The notes: generated from the sequence alone by a model not told the origin. Counted from the first letter of the stretch, positions 28,703-44,999 are shown. The stretch is 64,000 bases of DNA from Metaphire vulgaris (GCA_018105865.1 CM030834.1:24557900-24621899); one strand, 5' to 3'. A program made the numbers and translations.

Positions 28703-29042
28703 GTCTCTGTCTCTCTCGTCATCATAGATATGGAAGGATGAGGCGACATGTTGAAGTTTTCCTAGCGAATTATTGCGGTAACACTGTGACAAAATTGAAT
28801 TGTCTTGTAATTAGCAATGAAGTGCCTCGTCTTCTGAATCCAACGCAAAGACCTGTGACCTCTGACCTGTGAGCTGTGACCTCTGACATGTGAACTATGA
28901 CCTCTGACCTGTGTAATATTCGACAGTTAAGAAAATTTTAGTCTGGAATTTTTAAGTCGAACTGTCAAAGAACAAAAAGATTTCAAAATAAATTGATAAA
29001 TCATTCTCTTATTATTTTTCAAGAGAGACAGACAGAGACAGA

Positions 29043-29109
<67 letters not shown>

Positions 29110-30076
29110 AATATACATACATAGGCGGACATACAGATAAAGACAATGGAAGAGTATTGAATAAGAAAACCATTATGATTATTATGGCTGATTGGCCGAT
29201 ATATACAATGTTTAAAAATCGTGATTATTGCCAAATGGACTGAGCAGTTGCCATGGTTACGTTCATCAAGGCCGAAAAAATGGTTGAGAATATTGGAGAG
29301 CTTTCCCTTGGCGCCCCTTCATGGTTGCATCCTGAGAATCTTTCAATTAATTTTGGTGCGAATTAAGTGAAGAGGTCACTTCTCTAACTTCTCTCCTCTT
29401 CCCATCTGACACTTGTTTCCCTTTGTGTGATCGACAAGCGGATCGTCTCGTCTGCCACGGAGAGCCATTCGCCACGGTCAAGCGCCATTTCCTCACAGAC
29501 TTCTTTCGGTCACCTGCTCGAGCGCTTGAGTTTGCGCATGTTTTTTGCAAAACTCTTCTTCTTCCTCTCTTCTGTCGACAGTTTAACTGCTCATTTGTCC
29601 ACAGACTGCTTTTTACGTACCTCTCGATTCACTCCCTCCATGTTTACTCACATTATTTTTTCTCTCTCTCTCTCTCTCTATTAATTCCCTTCACTTGCTC
29701 CCCATCTTTTCTTCTGTCAATGGCGCTCGGTAAATATGGCTCAAACTCTTTATCCTACTTTTGCGTCCTCCTGAAATTAATTCGCCATTCTGCCAAATGC
29801 CTTACTGACGTTTTAGCCGCCAGGGGCCATGGTCGGCTGTTGGCAGCGTTGGCCTCCTCCCTCTGAAAAACGAAGGTCATCAACATATTCACCTCAGGAT
29901 CAATTCCCGAGCTTCGTTTCGCTCTTGAAACCTTTATGACCAAACTCAGTGGTTGTCGTGGAAATGACATTTGATATCCATTTTGGGTTAAATAATATAG
30001 ACAATAGCTAAACACAATAAAATCAACAGCAGACTGAAAAGGTTTATTTGTGAAAGACAAATACAAACGGTGATTG

Positions 30077-30123
<47 letters not shown>

Positions 30124-30330
30124 TCATAGAAATGAAGAAAATATAGGTACCTGTGCGTTGTGAAAATTGTATCTTTAATTGATTTCAAAACGCAGCTAAC
30201 TGCAATTGCTGCTTCATATAAATACCAGTCTTGGGTTGTAGTCTATATCTCTTTATCTCTGTCTCTGTCTCTGTCGCTGTGTATGTCTCTCTCACTCTGT
30301 CTCCGCCGATCTTGATCCTTGGACGGTGGG

Positions 30331-30423
<93 letters not shown>

Positions 30424-30650
30424 TCACCTCATCTGCCTCCGATCAGTCCGATCGTCAGACGACACACAGCAGCTGAGACGCAGACGACGACCACTGCGTC
30501 CGAGCGCCGCTTGACCCCTCCCCTCCCCCTCTCCGCTCCCCTATCTTCGACGAGCGGCGGCTGCTGCGCTGCTTGGCCGCTGCTTCACCTGCCTCGCTAA
30601 TCAATCGGAAGACACGGAGTGGACGATATAGCTTCACTTAAAACAGAATT
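28164..30650. other. Upstream region of the two-Ig gene
   Basis: Repeat-rich: (AT)n at 28,384-28,415 and 29,046-29,105, (CTGT)n at 28,655-28,702, (ATG)n at 30,077-30,122, (GA)n at 30,332-30,419. Degenerate CCTCTGACCTGTGA repeats run through 28,850-28,915. A GC-rich stretch at 30,430-30,600 could be a promoter or 5' exon, but nothing in it is diagnostic. Confidence 0.4.
30332..30419. repeat. (GA)n microsatellite
   Basis: Pure GA run of about 88 bp. Confidence 0.97.
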
Positions 30651-30659
30651 AGTCTCAAG

Positions 30660-30876
30660 CAGAGGGTTAGCGAAGGGGGCAGGTGGTGGGGGCATATGGC
30701 CTCGGGCGCCGAGGTGAGGGGGCGCCAAAATCGAGTTTTTGGGGTAAGTTAAACAATCAAATACATAACAAATAAGAAGAAAGAAGTGCGGCGACCTTTT
30801 TTGGCTCGTCAGCAGTGTTGGGGGCGCCAACGGTACACTTTGCCCCCGGGCGCCGGATACCCTCGCTACGCCTCTG
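30660..30876. mobile_element. hAT-like MITE
   Basis: Left end CAGAGGGTTAGCGAAGGGG, right end CCCTCGCTACGCCTCTG, exact 8-bp duplication GTCTCAAG (30,652-30,659 and 30,877-30,884). The motif GACCTTTTTTGGCTCGTCA starts at 30,793. Inner GGGCGCC arms match those of 8,629-8,926. Confidence 0.93.
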
Positions 30877-31053
30877 GTCTCAAGTGACAACACCAAGTGA
30901 GCAAAAGGCTGGATGATTAAGGAAAGCGACAGGAACGCTGAATTAGACCACGACGAACGACGACGACGCGCATATTCACAAGTGCAAAGCAACGAACAAC
31001 ACCAGAGGCTCTGTGCAGAGACAGGCATATGCAGACAGAAAGACAAGCAGACT

Positions 31054-31360
31054 CAGTGGCGTAGCCAGGATTTCCGGAAGAGCAGGGGGGATTGGTTTTC
31101 GGTTTTGACCGCGACCGCGATCAACTCCGGAAAAATATCGACAAGCAAAAAAGGTCATCTCCTCTAGTTTTCCTGACAAGCAAAAAAATACTTCACCTTT
31201 AAACCGTTAAATTCTATAGCCAAGGGGGGTTTGACCCCAAATCGCGTCCCAAAATTAAAAATGCATAGAAACTCATTAAAAATATTTGTTTTCGGCAGCC
31301 AAAGGGGTTTTAACTCCCAAACCCACCCCACCCTCCCAACTCCCCTTTGCTACGCCACTA
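31054..31360. mobile_element. hAT-like MITE with GTGGCGTAGCC ends
   Basis: Left end CAGTGGCGTAGCCAGGATT, right end CTTTGCTACGCCACTA. Flanking 8-mers AGCAGACT and AGCAGATT (7 of 8). Complement-strand motif at 31,140-31,156 and a shortened copy at 31,174. Closely related to 16,941-17,176. Confidence 0.92.
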
Positions 31361-31856
31361 AGCAGATTGACAGACACACAACAGAGAGCAAAGATTGATT
31401 AGCAAAAGTATCAGAATAGGAATTCGATCGTTTGGAATATAAGAATGTTTATTTAGTAAAAAAGCAACTGAACAAATGCCTTGCATTGAATTGCTAACGA
31501 CCTCTCCTCTTCATCATTCAATGGAGTCGATTCAGTCGCTGAGGTCACAACACAAAAGACGCAGGCGTCGTTTGTATCGAAGGCGCACTGATCGATGTTC
31601 GTGTCAGTTTGCTTTGACAGCATTGTCAGTGTCTGGCGGTGGCTGCTTCATGGCTGTCAGTCACAGTCAGTGTTTTTCTGACAGATTCTTTAGCATTCAA
31701 ATGTCAGTTGTCTTTCCTTTTTGTTATTTTTCATTCCGTTATAGAGGAATAAATTGAATAATTCTAAATCCAAGCTTTCCCTCTGGAGTACACCTTCAAA
31801 AGGGCAATCAGGCAACTGTCAGACGAGAGAAACTGACTACGCAAGCAACATCTTAA

Positions 31857-32047
31857 CCCCTTAAGCGGGGAATAAATCTGTAACTCAATGTAAACTGGAC
31901 GGCTCTGAGACGTTGACAATTTAATAAAAATTTCCAGCGAATGGAGACAGACAATTAGAAAATCCGCCTCGTTAACCCCTTAACCGTGTATTTAACTGTA
32001 ACTCAATGTAAAATAGATGGATATATCCGGGATCCCCAGTTAAGGGG
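31857..32047. mobile_element. piggyBac-like MITE
   Basis: Flanked on both sides by TTAA (31,853-31,856 and 32,048-32,051). Ends CCCCTTAAGCGGGG and CAGTTAAGGGG are inverted. About 190 bp, no coding capacity. It contains two internal TAACTCAATGTAAA repeats and an inner CCCCTTAACCG. Confidence 0.75.
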
Positions 32048-32051
32048 TTAA

Positions 32052-33611
32052 AGCATAGCGTACCTCTCTCTCTCTCTACTGGCGCCCTCTATCGACGGCG
32101 GCCCAGTTGTTGAGTAGCGCTTTCGCTGCAGATGAAACACTTGAAGCGAAACCATTTAGGCCTCTATACTAGACAAAGGTTCTTATCACATAAAATACTA
32201 TAGACTATAGTTTCAGGTGTTTAGTGAGTGCGTGGGATGCGTGTCAAATACCAGAAACGAGGATTCAATTTAAGGTCAGCGAAACAAGAACATTTCCTTA
32301 GCATCTCAGCGCTCTGCTGTGGTCGTCACGTGATACAAGCACGCCTTTTGAATTCCCCGCTGAACAAAGTGACAGACAGACACACACACACAGACACACA
32401 GAAGAAAAGAAGAAGAAGAAGAAGAAGAAGAAGATGGGAGGTGAGGAGGGGGAGAGAGAGCACTGATCCGTCGATATATCAGAGACAGCGACGCTGAATA
32501 TTGAGAGCAGAATGTTGACTGGTCTACTCTGCAGCAGTTGAATAATTTACGTTCTTTCGGCAAAAGAGAAAACAAGCGACCACACATGCATCGTCGAAAC
32601 GGTGACGCCGAAATTGTTGCTGTAACCATAATCGTCGTCGTCGTCATCGTTTTCGCTGTAGTCGACAACTACAGAGCAACAATGTGGAGTGTTTCTCTTA
32701 GCAGAGCGAATTCAAAGACAGAGAGACAGAAGCCGAGCGCACGACGCAAAGAGTCATCAACAATCACCAGTATAGGAAGGCGCTTTAAATCGAGATACTT
32801 GTCTGTGTCTGTCTGTCTGTCTGTCTGTCTGTCTGACACTCTCGCTGCCTCTCTTTCTTTGGCTTTATGAGAGGTTGAATCCTTCCAGTGAGGTAATTAT
32901 TCGAAATCAATGCAACGACTTCTATTCACTTAAATAACGGCGCTAGATCAATCATAGGATAGGCCATTTCTCGTTTTCCTAACAATGAGAACCTTATAAA
33001 GGTATTTGAAACTGACGAGGACAAATGAAGAAATCTAGACATGGAAACATTTCGCATATTCTCTCCCTCTTTGTCGCTCTAAAGAAAAGTCAAACTTCAA
33101 CTATAGATTCCGGAAAAGACAGAAGCCAAAACACCTCTTCGCTCTCTTTTAATGTAGCAGGTTAGGATAATTGTGCATAAATCACAGGCAATGAATGCAG
33201 ATGAAGCGGAGAATTTATTCAGTAAAACTCGACCAGATGTAACTGTTAATTAAATAGAAATATTAAAACTTTAAAATCATTAGTTGTTAATAATTTTGAC
33301 AACTGAAAGTTATTATATCAGTTGAGAAAAGTCGCGGAGTAGATTCATCATCGTAAAATATATTATTCAAAAAGAGAAGAAGATAATTTGTCCCCGAAAA
33401 GTTTGACCCATAAACTCTAAATACGGAAGATCTATGAACTACACGTCCATCGAATGGTTTTGGAGGATCTGCTGAGTTTTTTCGTCTGTCATTTATTCTT
33501 CTGGAAAACGAAATCGTTTTCATCGCAGACCCTCATTCTTCCTCCTCCTCCTCCTCCTCTTCTTCCTCTTCCTCTTCCTCTTCTTCATCGTCGTCTTTTC
33601 TTCGCAGACAT
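32052..33611. other. Intergenic sequence 3' of the EGF-receptor gene
   Basis: No gene recognised. A short plus-strand open frame near 32,586-32,700 contains a hydrophobic stretch built on (GTC)n and is probably spurious. A (GAA)n run lies at 32,402-32,434, a (CTGT)n run at 32,800-32,835, and a (TCC)n/(TTC)n run at 33,540-33,598 immediately beyond the gene's stop codon. Confidence 0.4.
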
Positions 33612-37902
<4,291 letters not shown>

Positions 37903-37932
37903 CGCCGCCGCCGCCGTCGTCGTCGTTTCCAC

Positions 37933-38944
37933 GGTGAATTGCTTCAGGAAAATACAGAAGCGATATAATAATTATTATTTCTTTGGCGTCGCAACAAAAA
38001 GCGACTGATTGTAAATGGGAGAGAAGTTCCAGTCGCAAGGAACAGACTTCTTCTTTACAGAATCTCCTCGTCTCATTTCTGATCTCACTTACACGAACTT
38101 TAAACAAGTCGTCTGATACCTTGTTGCCCCTCTTTCTATTTCTTTCTTTTTCTTTCTCTCTTCTCTTCTCTGTCTGTCTTTCTCTCTTGGTCTCTCTTTG
38201 GTTAAAGCCATTCGACCATAACACACTTGTTGGGCTGAGGCAATGGTATCAGAAGCAGCAAGGCGGTCCTGAGGAATTTTCTGCTTTTACCTACTCAAGT
38301 TATACAATGCTATACACTCTGGACAAGCCTTGATTTTCGTTAGGCCATTGCCTTACATTTGCCTGTAAGGACTAACTATAAGGCCTAAGAATTACGACGA
38401 GAAAACAAATCGAATGATTCGAACGAAGCAGTAGCGCCCCAGGGGCGTAGCCAGGAATATATCCCCCCCCCGTCCCTACGCTCCTGTAAAGCGTCATTTT
38501 TCTCACCGCTTTGCTCAGAATCTGAAAAGAACGCTTTCAAAGCAAAGCCAGCATTTGTGAGAAAATGTCAAAATCTTTTCTTCTTCATAAATCGCGTGCG
38601 ATTTCTTACACTGTGCTTTGGCAGCTGAAGTTTACTGGGCGCTACAGCAGTGCGGCTAAGAGGCTGTTCCTCGACTACCTCCAGAGCTCGAATTGCTGGG
38701 GGGTTTGGGGGGTTCAGCCCCTCTTTAAAATGGCAGACCCTCCCTAGAGAAATGCAAAAATGACAAAAGTGTAAATTCTTAAAACACCACGCTCGCCATG
38801 ACCCCCCTTTCATTTTCTCACAATTCGAGCACTGAAGTCTACCTCGATCCTAACAACGGGACCTTAGACACTTCGTATGCCTACAGTAAGAGAAGATGAA
38901 CGTTCACGCATGACGACAACCTCGTTCCAGATTCAATTATACGA

Positions 38945-38992
<48 letters not shown>

Positions 38993-40410
38993 ATTCTAAT
39001 CCAGTGGATGCAATTATTATGAGACGCCAACGGAACGATGCTTTAAGTTTTGCTAACATTAAACGCCGCGCGCGGTTAAAGACCTGTAATCTGTTTGTTT
39101 AATAGTCTAACAGACTATTAAACAAACAGATTATCTTACAGTCTTATAGATTTATTTATATTTAGAGCCTAAAATAAATTTGATCACACATTTTATTATA
39201 TATTTTTCTATCGGAATGAATCATATTGGCCTATAATTTTGCGTGGAAACATTTGAAATAACTCTCTGCGTCAGTCCAATTCATCGTAAAAATGTTTTCG
39301 TCTGTTTCACTTGAATGAAAACCAGAGTGGTGCTACCCTGGATGTCCTCAGAACGAAGCTGATATTTGCCCTTGGCCAGTGACCCGATGAGTCACTCGGG
39401 GTCATTGAGGCGTAACCGACGTTCAGGCAACATTCGTCGCCTGTGCTTCTAACCAGAGCCAGCTATATTCAGCCCCGGTTCTGTTCAAACGCAGACTGAG
39501 AGACCGAGGAGGGTAGGGAGGGTGAGGGGAAGATGGTCGTCGTTCTGCATAATGTTGCACAATGAACAAAGGAGGACATTCTCGCGGTTACTTCTGCCGT
39601 GTGTCCCGCATGCATATTGTATACTGGGCTATTTATACAGCGCCGTCAACATAGCATAACCAAAAACAGTTGCTGGTAAAGTGTTTCACCGTCGATCGAA
39701 GTATAGAGTTCGAAGCCAATCGACTCGTTAATAAGTCAAATCATCAACACATTCATCTTCTCGGTCCATGCAGACTCCAGATCCTACCAATCTACCATTC
39801 ACACACACACACAACATTGTCATACTGGGGAAGTGCGACCACAAAACGGAATCTCGTTGATCGACATATCGACTACTGCGGCTCCTCCTTATTTCACAGT
39901 TCCCACAGAATTTCCACAGATTAAATAATAAATACACTGCAAATATGTCGCTAGGTCGTCTCGGGTTGAGTCCATTCGCCAATGTTGTCGATCGAGGCTA
40001 TTACCGGTCTCCAGGGGCTTCTATAATGTCTATAATAATTTCATAATTTTATTTCCTATTAAATTTTTTGACGAATCCTAAGAAACACATTCTACGCTTA
40101 AGATATTGAACAAATTTATGACCAATGTTCATCAGAGTTGCTCTGCAGTGGGGAACCAGCGTCAACGGGTGTTGATGGCTAGTTTGGTGTTAGCCATAGT
40201 GCTTTGCGTTGGTAAGCTTCGGTCGATCGAGTAGCTTAAGCACGCTCTCTTACCTCGGGTGCTATCGGCCATGAAGCGTCAAACCTCCTCTGAATTCCTC
40301 ATCGAACAAAAGAACGCTAAACTATTCGAGAAAAAATACAAGTAGAACTCCAACAGAAGAAGATGAATCATCCGTCTTTTGAAGTTCAAACTAAGTCAAC
40401 AAAGCCAGCT
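37933..40410. other. Intergenic region with fold-back DNA
   Basis: No gene recognised. Holds a 47-bp mini fold-back with CAGGGGCGTAGCC ends at 38,440-38,486, a (CT)n run at 38,946-38,989, and a near-perfect palindrome at 39,087-39,133. Base composition turns AT-rich toward its right end. Confidence 0.5.
39087..39133. repeat. Perfect 22-bp inverted repeat with 3-nt loop
   Basis: Left arm TAATCTGTTTGTTTAATAGT plus CT, spacer AAC, then the exact complement to 39,133. Would form a stable hairpin or cruciform. No terminator or known element assigned. Confidence 0.95.
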
Positions 40411-40413
40411 CTA

Positions 40414-40950
40414 CAGGGTGTCTCTAAAAAAAATCCCCAGCAGAAAAACTATGATTTCTTAAAAAGTCCTAAATATATTTCTATCAAATTTTGCACACGT
40501 GTGCAGCACATATTTCCCCACCTTTCTGCTTATTTTCATCTCATTTGCTTGTAAGATAGCCATATTGTGAGACATCAAAGTCAAACTTCGATTTTTACTA
40601 CTCAGTTGTAGCATGACGGGCCTAAATATCTAGCTTCACACAAATTTGGTTTCATGTCAATGTTGGTAGTAGTAGTAGTAGTAGTAGTACAGTTTAAATC
40701 GAATGCAAATTTGTAAAAATGTTTTAAAATTAACAGAATTCGACATAACAAGAAAAGTTCGATTTAAACTTTCAAAATGGGTAAAATATCGACTGAAGAT
40801 AAGATGTGAATTCAGACATTGTGGGAGCTTGGCTTTGGATACCAAACAATTGTTGCAAAATATCCTGAAAAGGGATGAAACCTTTATTTAGTGGAAGATA
40901 TTTGCAAACGGGTCAATGATCGTGGATCTGCAACCAATTTCTTGTTATGT
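40414..40950 (+). mobile_element. Dead Tc1/mariner-type transposon, 5' part
   Basis: Begins at a TA dinucleotide with CAGGGTGTCTC followed by a poly-A tract, a plausible terminal repeat. From 40,778 the plus strand reads MGKISTEDKM, a stop, then IQTLWELGFGYQTIVAKYPE and VEDICKRVNDRGSA, the N-terminal helix-turn-helix region of mariner-like transposases. In-frame stops show decay; no 3' half or matching right terminus was found. Confidence 0.7.
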
Positions 40951-41106
40951 CGAATTCTGTGAATTTAAAAACCCTAAGACATATGAAACAAATTAGCATA
41001 AATAACATTTTAATTATCTTGCAAGAAATTCATTATGAGCAAGCATAAAATTTGGAAATCATGCAATTTATAAAAAAACCCACAAAACTATACAGACCTA
41101 AATTTA

Positions 41107-41811
41107 TCAATGTTTAATTTCAATGTGGGATAAAATTTGAGTCAAATGCTTCATTTCTTCTCTAACGGCATCCTCTGACTTGACTTTTTCCAACTAAAAA
41201 ACAAAATCAATCACACATTTACTTTGCAACATCTTAGACCATGGGTGGCCAAATGACCACCCGCGGGCCTCATAGGGCCCGCCAACTGCTGATTGGAGGC
41301 CCTCAAGGCATCTTTCAAAAAAATTTCATTGATCCTATTTTAAGACTTTTAGTTCCTGTGCTTAATTTTGTAAAATAATAACTTACTTTAAACTGCCGTT
41401 TAATTGTAACTGTTACCAGTTACTACCAGTACATGACTGCAGTGACTGTACTACTGTTGAAAGCAATGATGTGCAAAAGGCACCAAAAAATACAGGCCTG
41501 CGCATGCTGATCAAAATTTATAATGGCCCGCTCGTAGCAAAAGGTTGACCACCCCATTTTAGATAAATTAAGTTGCACACATTTACTCCTAAAATTAAAA
41601 ATAATTCAGTCTGATCACCCTAAAGCATTGCCAGAATTTTAAATTTTGGAGGACATAGCCATGAAAATGTCAGAACACACCGGAATGTATGAAATGTTTT
41701 GACATCAGATGTATCATGTGGAATTCATTGCGTTTCATACTTATAAGCCAACTGGTTTCATAATTTCATACCCAAGAGGCAGACACTGAGAGGTGATGAC
41801 AAAACAGCCTT

Positions 41812-41870
<59 letters not shown>

Positions 41871-43426
41871 ATGTAGAGTGTCAGCTCTGAAACTGGGAGA
41901 TGTTCTCTTGGCCTGGTTCAATACCTGGGCAGTCAAGAGATTTTATTTCTTGGGCAGCCACATGTCTACGTTGGAGATGACTGGGGATGCATTCCCCACC
42001 GAGCTTCTTTTTTTGCTCATTAGCGTTTCAGGCATGGGCGCCCACAGAAATTTTCCAGGAGGGGCAAAACATAATGGTCATGGCTATTTCCAAGAGGGGC
42101 AAAACACATCTTAACACAATGGTCACGGTTAATATTTTAGCAAGGTTTTCAAATTTCAATGGGAAATATTGACATTTTTATTTTCCAGGAGGGGCAAGTG
42201 CCCCCTCTTGCCCCAATGTGTGGGCGCCCACGGTTTCAGGGAAGTTTACCCTGTGCCGGGGTCATTATTCATGTGGAAAAGAGAGATGATGACCTTTTTT
42301 GGGCAAAAGACTGTTAATGACCTTTTTTGATTGTCAAACTTTTTTGGGATTTCATTTCATCCCCCCCCACCAACTTCCTACAAATTCATTGCATCCCCCA
42401 CCAAGAATTCTTGGAGCCGCCACTGCATCAGCACCAAAATTCCATTGGTCTGTCACCTGATTAACTTCAAGTTTTTCTCCTTTCTTGACACGCTCTTTAA
42501 GTGCCTCAATCTGGTCCAATTTCTTCTGAAGATTCCTCATCCGGTTGCTCTGAATGCCAGACACATCACCTTCGTTTTCTCTGACTTCCTTCTGTCCGGT
42601 TGTTGTTGTTGTGCCAATCTCTTTGCTAATATCTTCCAGAACCTGTGTCAACTCTTCATCTGAGATCTGTGTTCTTTCAAAGAATAGAGAAAGCAACATA
42701 CACTGCCAAAGATTCTGAAAATACAGATTCACTCAATTGTGATGACTTATGCAATGAAGCCTTAAGACATGAAATACACACTTGCATCTATATGCTAACA
42801 TTTTGAACACAATATAAGATAAATAGAAACTGCAATAACGAAACTCACATATATGAAACGACATGATTCATTTTCAAAGACAAGTGAAAACCTTTCAAAG
42901 ACATCAAACTCATACAAAATTTATCTGCACTTGAGATTCTCTCCCATTTCAAACAGAGATGATTCTTACCGGACACCATGAGCAAGATCTGTCAAAACCC
43001 AGACTTGATTACGCAATTCACTTGCTTTCTTGTGATCCTGTAAAATTTTCAAATGCACATCTAATCTTCTAGCAACTACATTGTTCCAAAGACTCTCGAA
43101 ATCATTATCTTAAATCTTTAAAGCACACTAAAAACGACTGCAATTCATATACTCTGTTAATTTCTTCTTGCTGACAGTCAAAACTCTAAAAGGAAATTTT
43201 CACAGTAGACTTAAAAAGAAATTAGATGTCAAATAATAAATCAAGAAACCAATCATTTTCAAAATTACATTTTGTGCTTTTGCCACTTCAAGCTTTTGCT
43301 TCAGCTTATTCAGCATTTTTTCATAATCCAGGTCATCTGCTGTATTTCTTGTCTGATTAGATGCATTTTTCTTCTTCTGCTTCTTCTTTGAAGATCTGCT
43401 CGCAGCTTGCAAATGTTTCAAATCAC
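41107..43426 (-). CDS. Basic coiled-coil protein with PYM/eIF2A-like C terminus, 5' end not found
   Basis: Exons 43,269-43,426, 42,970-43,037, 42,457-42,673 and 41,107-41,193, with matching phases (0, 2, 0 between them). They encode KKKQKKKNASNQTRN, DLDYEKMLNKLKQKLEVAKA, DHKKASELRNQVWVLTDLAH, TQISDEELTQVLEDISKEIG, MRNLQKKLDQIEALKERVKK and, after GEKLEVNQ, LEKVKSEDAVREEMKHLTQI to a stop at 41,107-41,109. The end (RNLxKKLxQIExLxxRxxxGExLxxxQLEK) resembles the C-terminal helices of PYM and eIF2A, both ribosome-binding proteins. The preceding part is not diagnostic. Upstream exons must lie above 43,427. AT-rich, unlike the left-hand genes. Confidence 0.65.
41239..41566. mobile_element. hAT-like MITE (GGTGGCC ends)
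   Basis: Left end CATGGGTGGCCAAATGACC, right end GGTTGACCACCCCA, with imperfect flanking 8-mers TCTTAGAC and TTTTAGAT. Inner arms contain CGGGCC and GGCCCGC. In the last intron of the coiled-coil gene. A related GGCGGGCC/GGCCCGCC fold occurs at 2,590-2,660. Confidence 0.65.
41815..41868. repeat. (CT)n microsatellite
   Basis: Pure CT run in the same intron. Confidence 0.97.
42033..42232. mobile_element. hAT-like MITE with GGGCGCCCAC ends
   Basis: Exact 8-bp duplication GTTTCAGG (42,025-42,032 and 42,233-42,240). Terminal repeats CATGGGCGCCCACA and, inverted, TGTGGGCGCCCACG. Inner GGAGGGGCAA copies. Lacks the 18-base motif, but two copies lie just beyond it at about 42,290 and 42,318. Confidence 0.88.
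42233..42424. mobile_element. Composite MITE remnant
   Basis: Contains GACCTTTTTTGGGC and GACCTTTTTTGATTGTCA, then a stretch ending GGAGCCGCCACTG at about 42,412-42,424 that matches the end of the 5,600-5,954 / 47,489-47,848 family. Looks like two families abutting. Confidence 0.6.
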
Positions 43427-44790
43427 CTGAAGAAAATTCAAGCTGAACATTCCACAACTAACATCAGCAGTTTTAGATTTGTTCATATCTGAACCAAGCC
43501 ATGCTAGCTCTGTATCATCAATCTAGCCCTATAGTCATGCTCTCTCTAGAAAGAACATAGAAGACTTTGCAATTGCAGTAGTTGTACCCACAATTACTGG
43601 TAGATCTAATATCCAATCATTAACTTTTACAGCGCCACTTCATAGAAGCATCACGTGAAGGCAACAAAGCCTAATAGCATAAGATCCAAGTTAAATCCAG
43701 GACATCAGGCCGGACAACCAGATGACACTCTGTGGTGAATAAGCCAATTGAAAAGATGGGTTTAGTCTTGCTCTAAAATGTGACAGTGAATTTGTGGCAC
43801 ACACATGAGGTTGAGGCAATGAGCTCCAGAGCCTCAGATCCTTATACCCAGTTGTATGATCATCCTATCAGTTCTATTCTGTGAAGCAGAAATATGCGTC
43901 AAATCAGAAGCACACGGCACAAGAGGTTTTCTACGCTTCTAAAACCTCTGCTAACATATCCCGGAAAAACCTGCTCTTAGGAACACATCATATACAATGT
44001 TGCCGTTCCCTGTCACCGGATTATCACAACTATCAGGGCACTCTGTCATGACGACAGGGTCATATTACGGTGGGGCTGAGGGGGCTGAAGCTCCAGGCCC
44101 ACCATGAAAAATAGGCCCACCGCTTTTTGCGTTTTATTATTCACGCTAGACCCAATCGGATACAATGGATTAGGTAATTTATGTTTCAGATTTAAAAGCG
44201 TGTAGTCTGTCAGGTGTTGTGTTAACACTTAACAGTGCTCTATATCAGTGCTTCTCAAACGGTCATCATGGTTGGGGCATTACGGATAAGAAGGAAATGG
44301 TTTTTGAAGAGAAACACTTTAAGTTTAGATCATATAGAAAAAGAACTATTTGCTGTTGAAAACCATTAAAAGAAAAGTTATACAACTCATAGTGCAAAAT
44401 CGGAAGAACGCCTAATTCGCATTCAACTTTTGATTAGCAGCGCATTTTAAGAATAATTTAGATAATGTAACCTTCCATTCTGCTTCATCGGTCGAATAAA
44501 TTAAAATTATTATCCGATAAAATTTCAGGTGTTTAGTTCGACCTTTCGCTAATCCTTTGAACATATTATTAAAGTGATATTAAAGTCTATGCCTTTGAAC
44601 GCTTTCTGTAGCGCACGACTTCTTGTTTAAGTTTATGAGCTGCACAGACAGTTTTGAGACGAGTTTCAACCAGTGAAAATCGAAGATATCTACAGCCGGA
44701 TGGGAATAGAATACTGTTCATTCTATAGTGTCTTTTCTCCGCTGAGTCTCTAATGACATTTCGATCAAGACTCAAAACGTGCCTCTTCCC
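43427..44790. other. Upstream part of the coiled-coil gene, repeats
   Basis: 43,630-43,900 resembles a dispersed repeat (AAAAGATGGGTTTAGTCTTG, then a GAGCTCCAGAGCCTCAG block); shorter relatives sit near 48,710 and 56,900. 44,230-44,260 has AGTGCTTCTCAAAC, typical of hAT MITE ends. No exon could be assigned with confidence. Confidence 0.4.
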
Positions 44791-44880
44791 TATTGGCTAT
44801 TGCCTTTCCGCCGTAACGGTGTTTCATACAGGCCTCAAAGTGATAGGCGGAAAATTCCTCCCAACCACAAAAATCCCCCT
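44790..44880 (-). promoter_or_regulatory. Possible promoter with CCAAT box
   Basis: Minus-strand CCAAT at about 44,803-44,807 with CpG-rich flanks, followed by an ATG at about 44,758 (MSLETQRRKDTIE). It would suit the coiled-coil gene start, but no splice link to 43,426 was found. Confidence 0.2.
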
Positions 44881-44999
44881 CCCCCAATCTCAGCGTTGAC
44901 ACATTTTTGCATTTAGCTGTGTCTCATCCCCTCCAGCCAAGTCAACTTTCCCCCAAAAGCCTGTAGCCTGGATATTGGATATAATAATAGTAATAATAA

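Noticed and set aside
29423..29866. 147-residue plus-strand ORF
   Set aside because: Composition dominated by Leu/Ser from CT-rich repeats; no family similarity or splice context.
32538..32870. Small membrane protein ORF with a valine-rich hydrophobic run
   Set aside because: The hydrophobic core is a (GTC)n repeat; no conserved feature.
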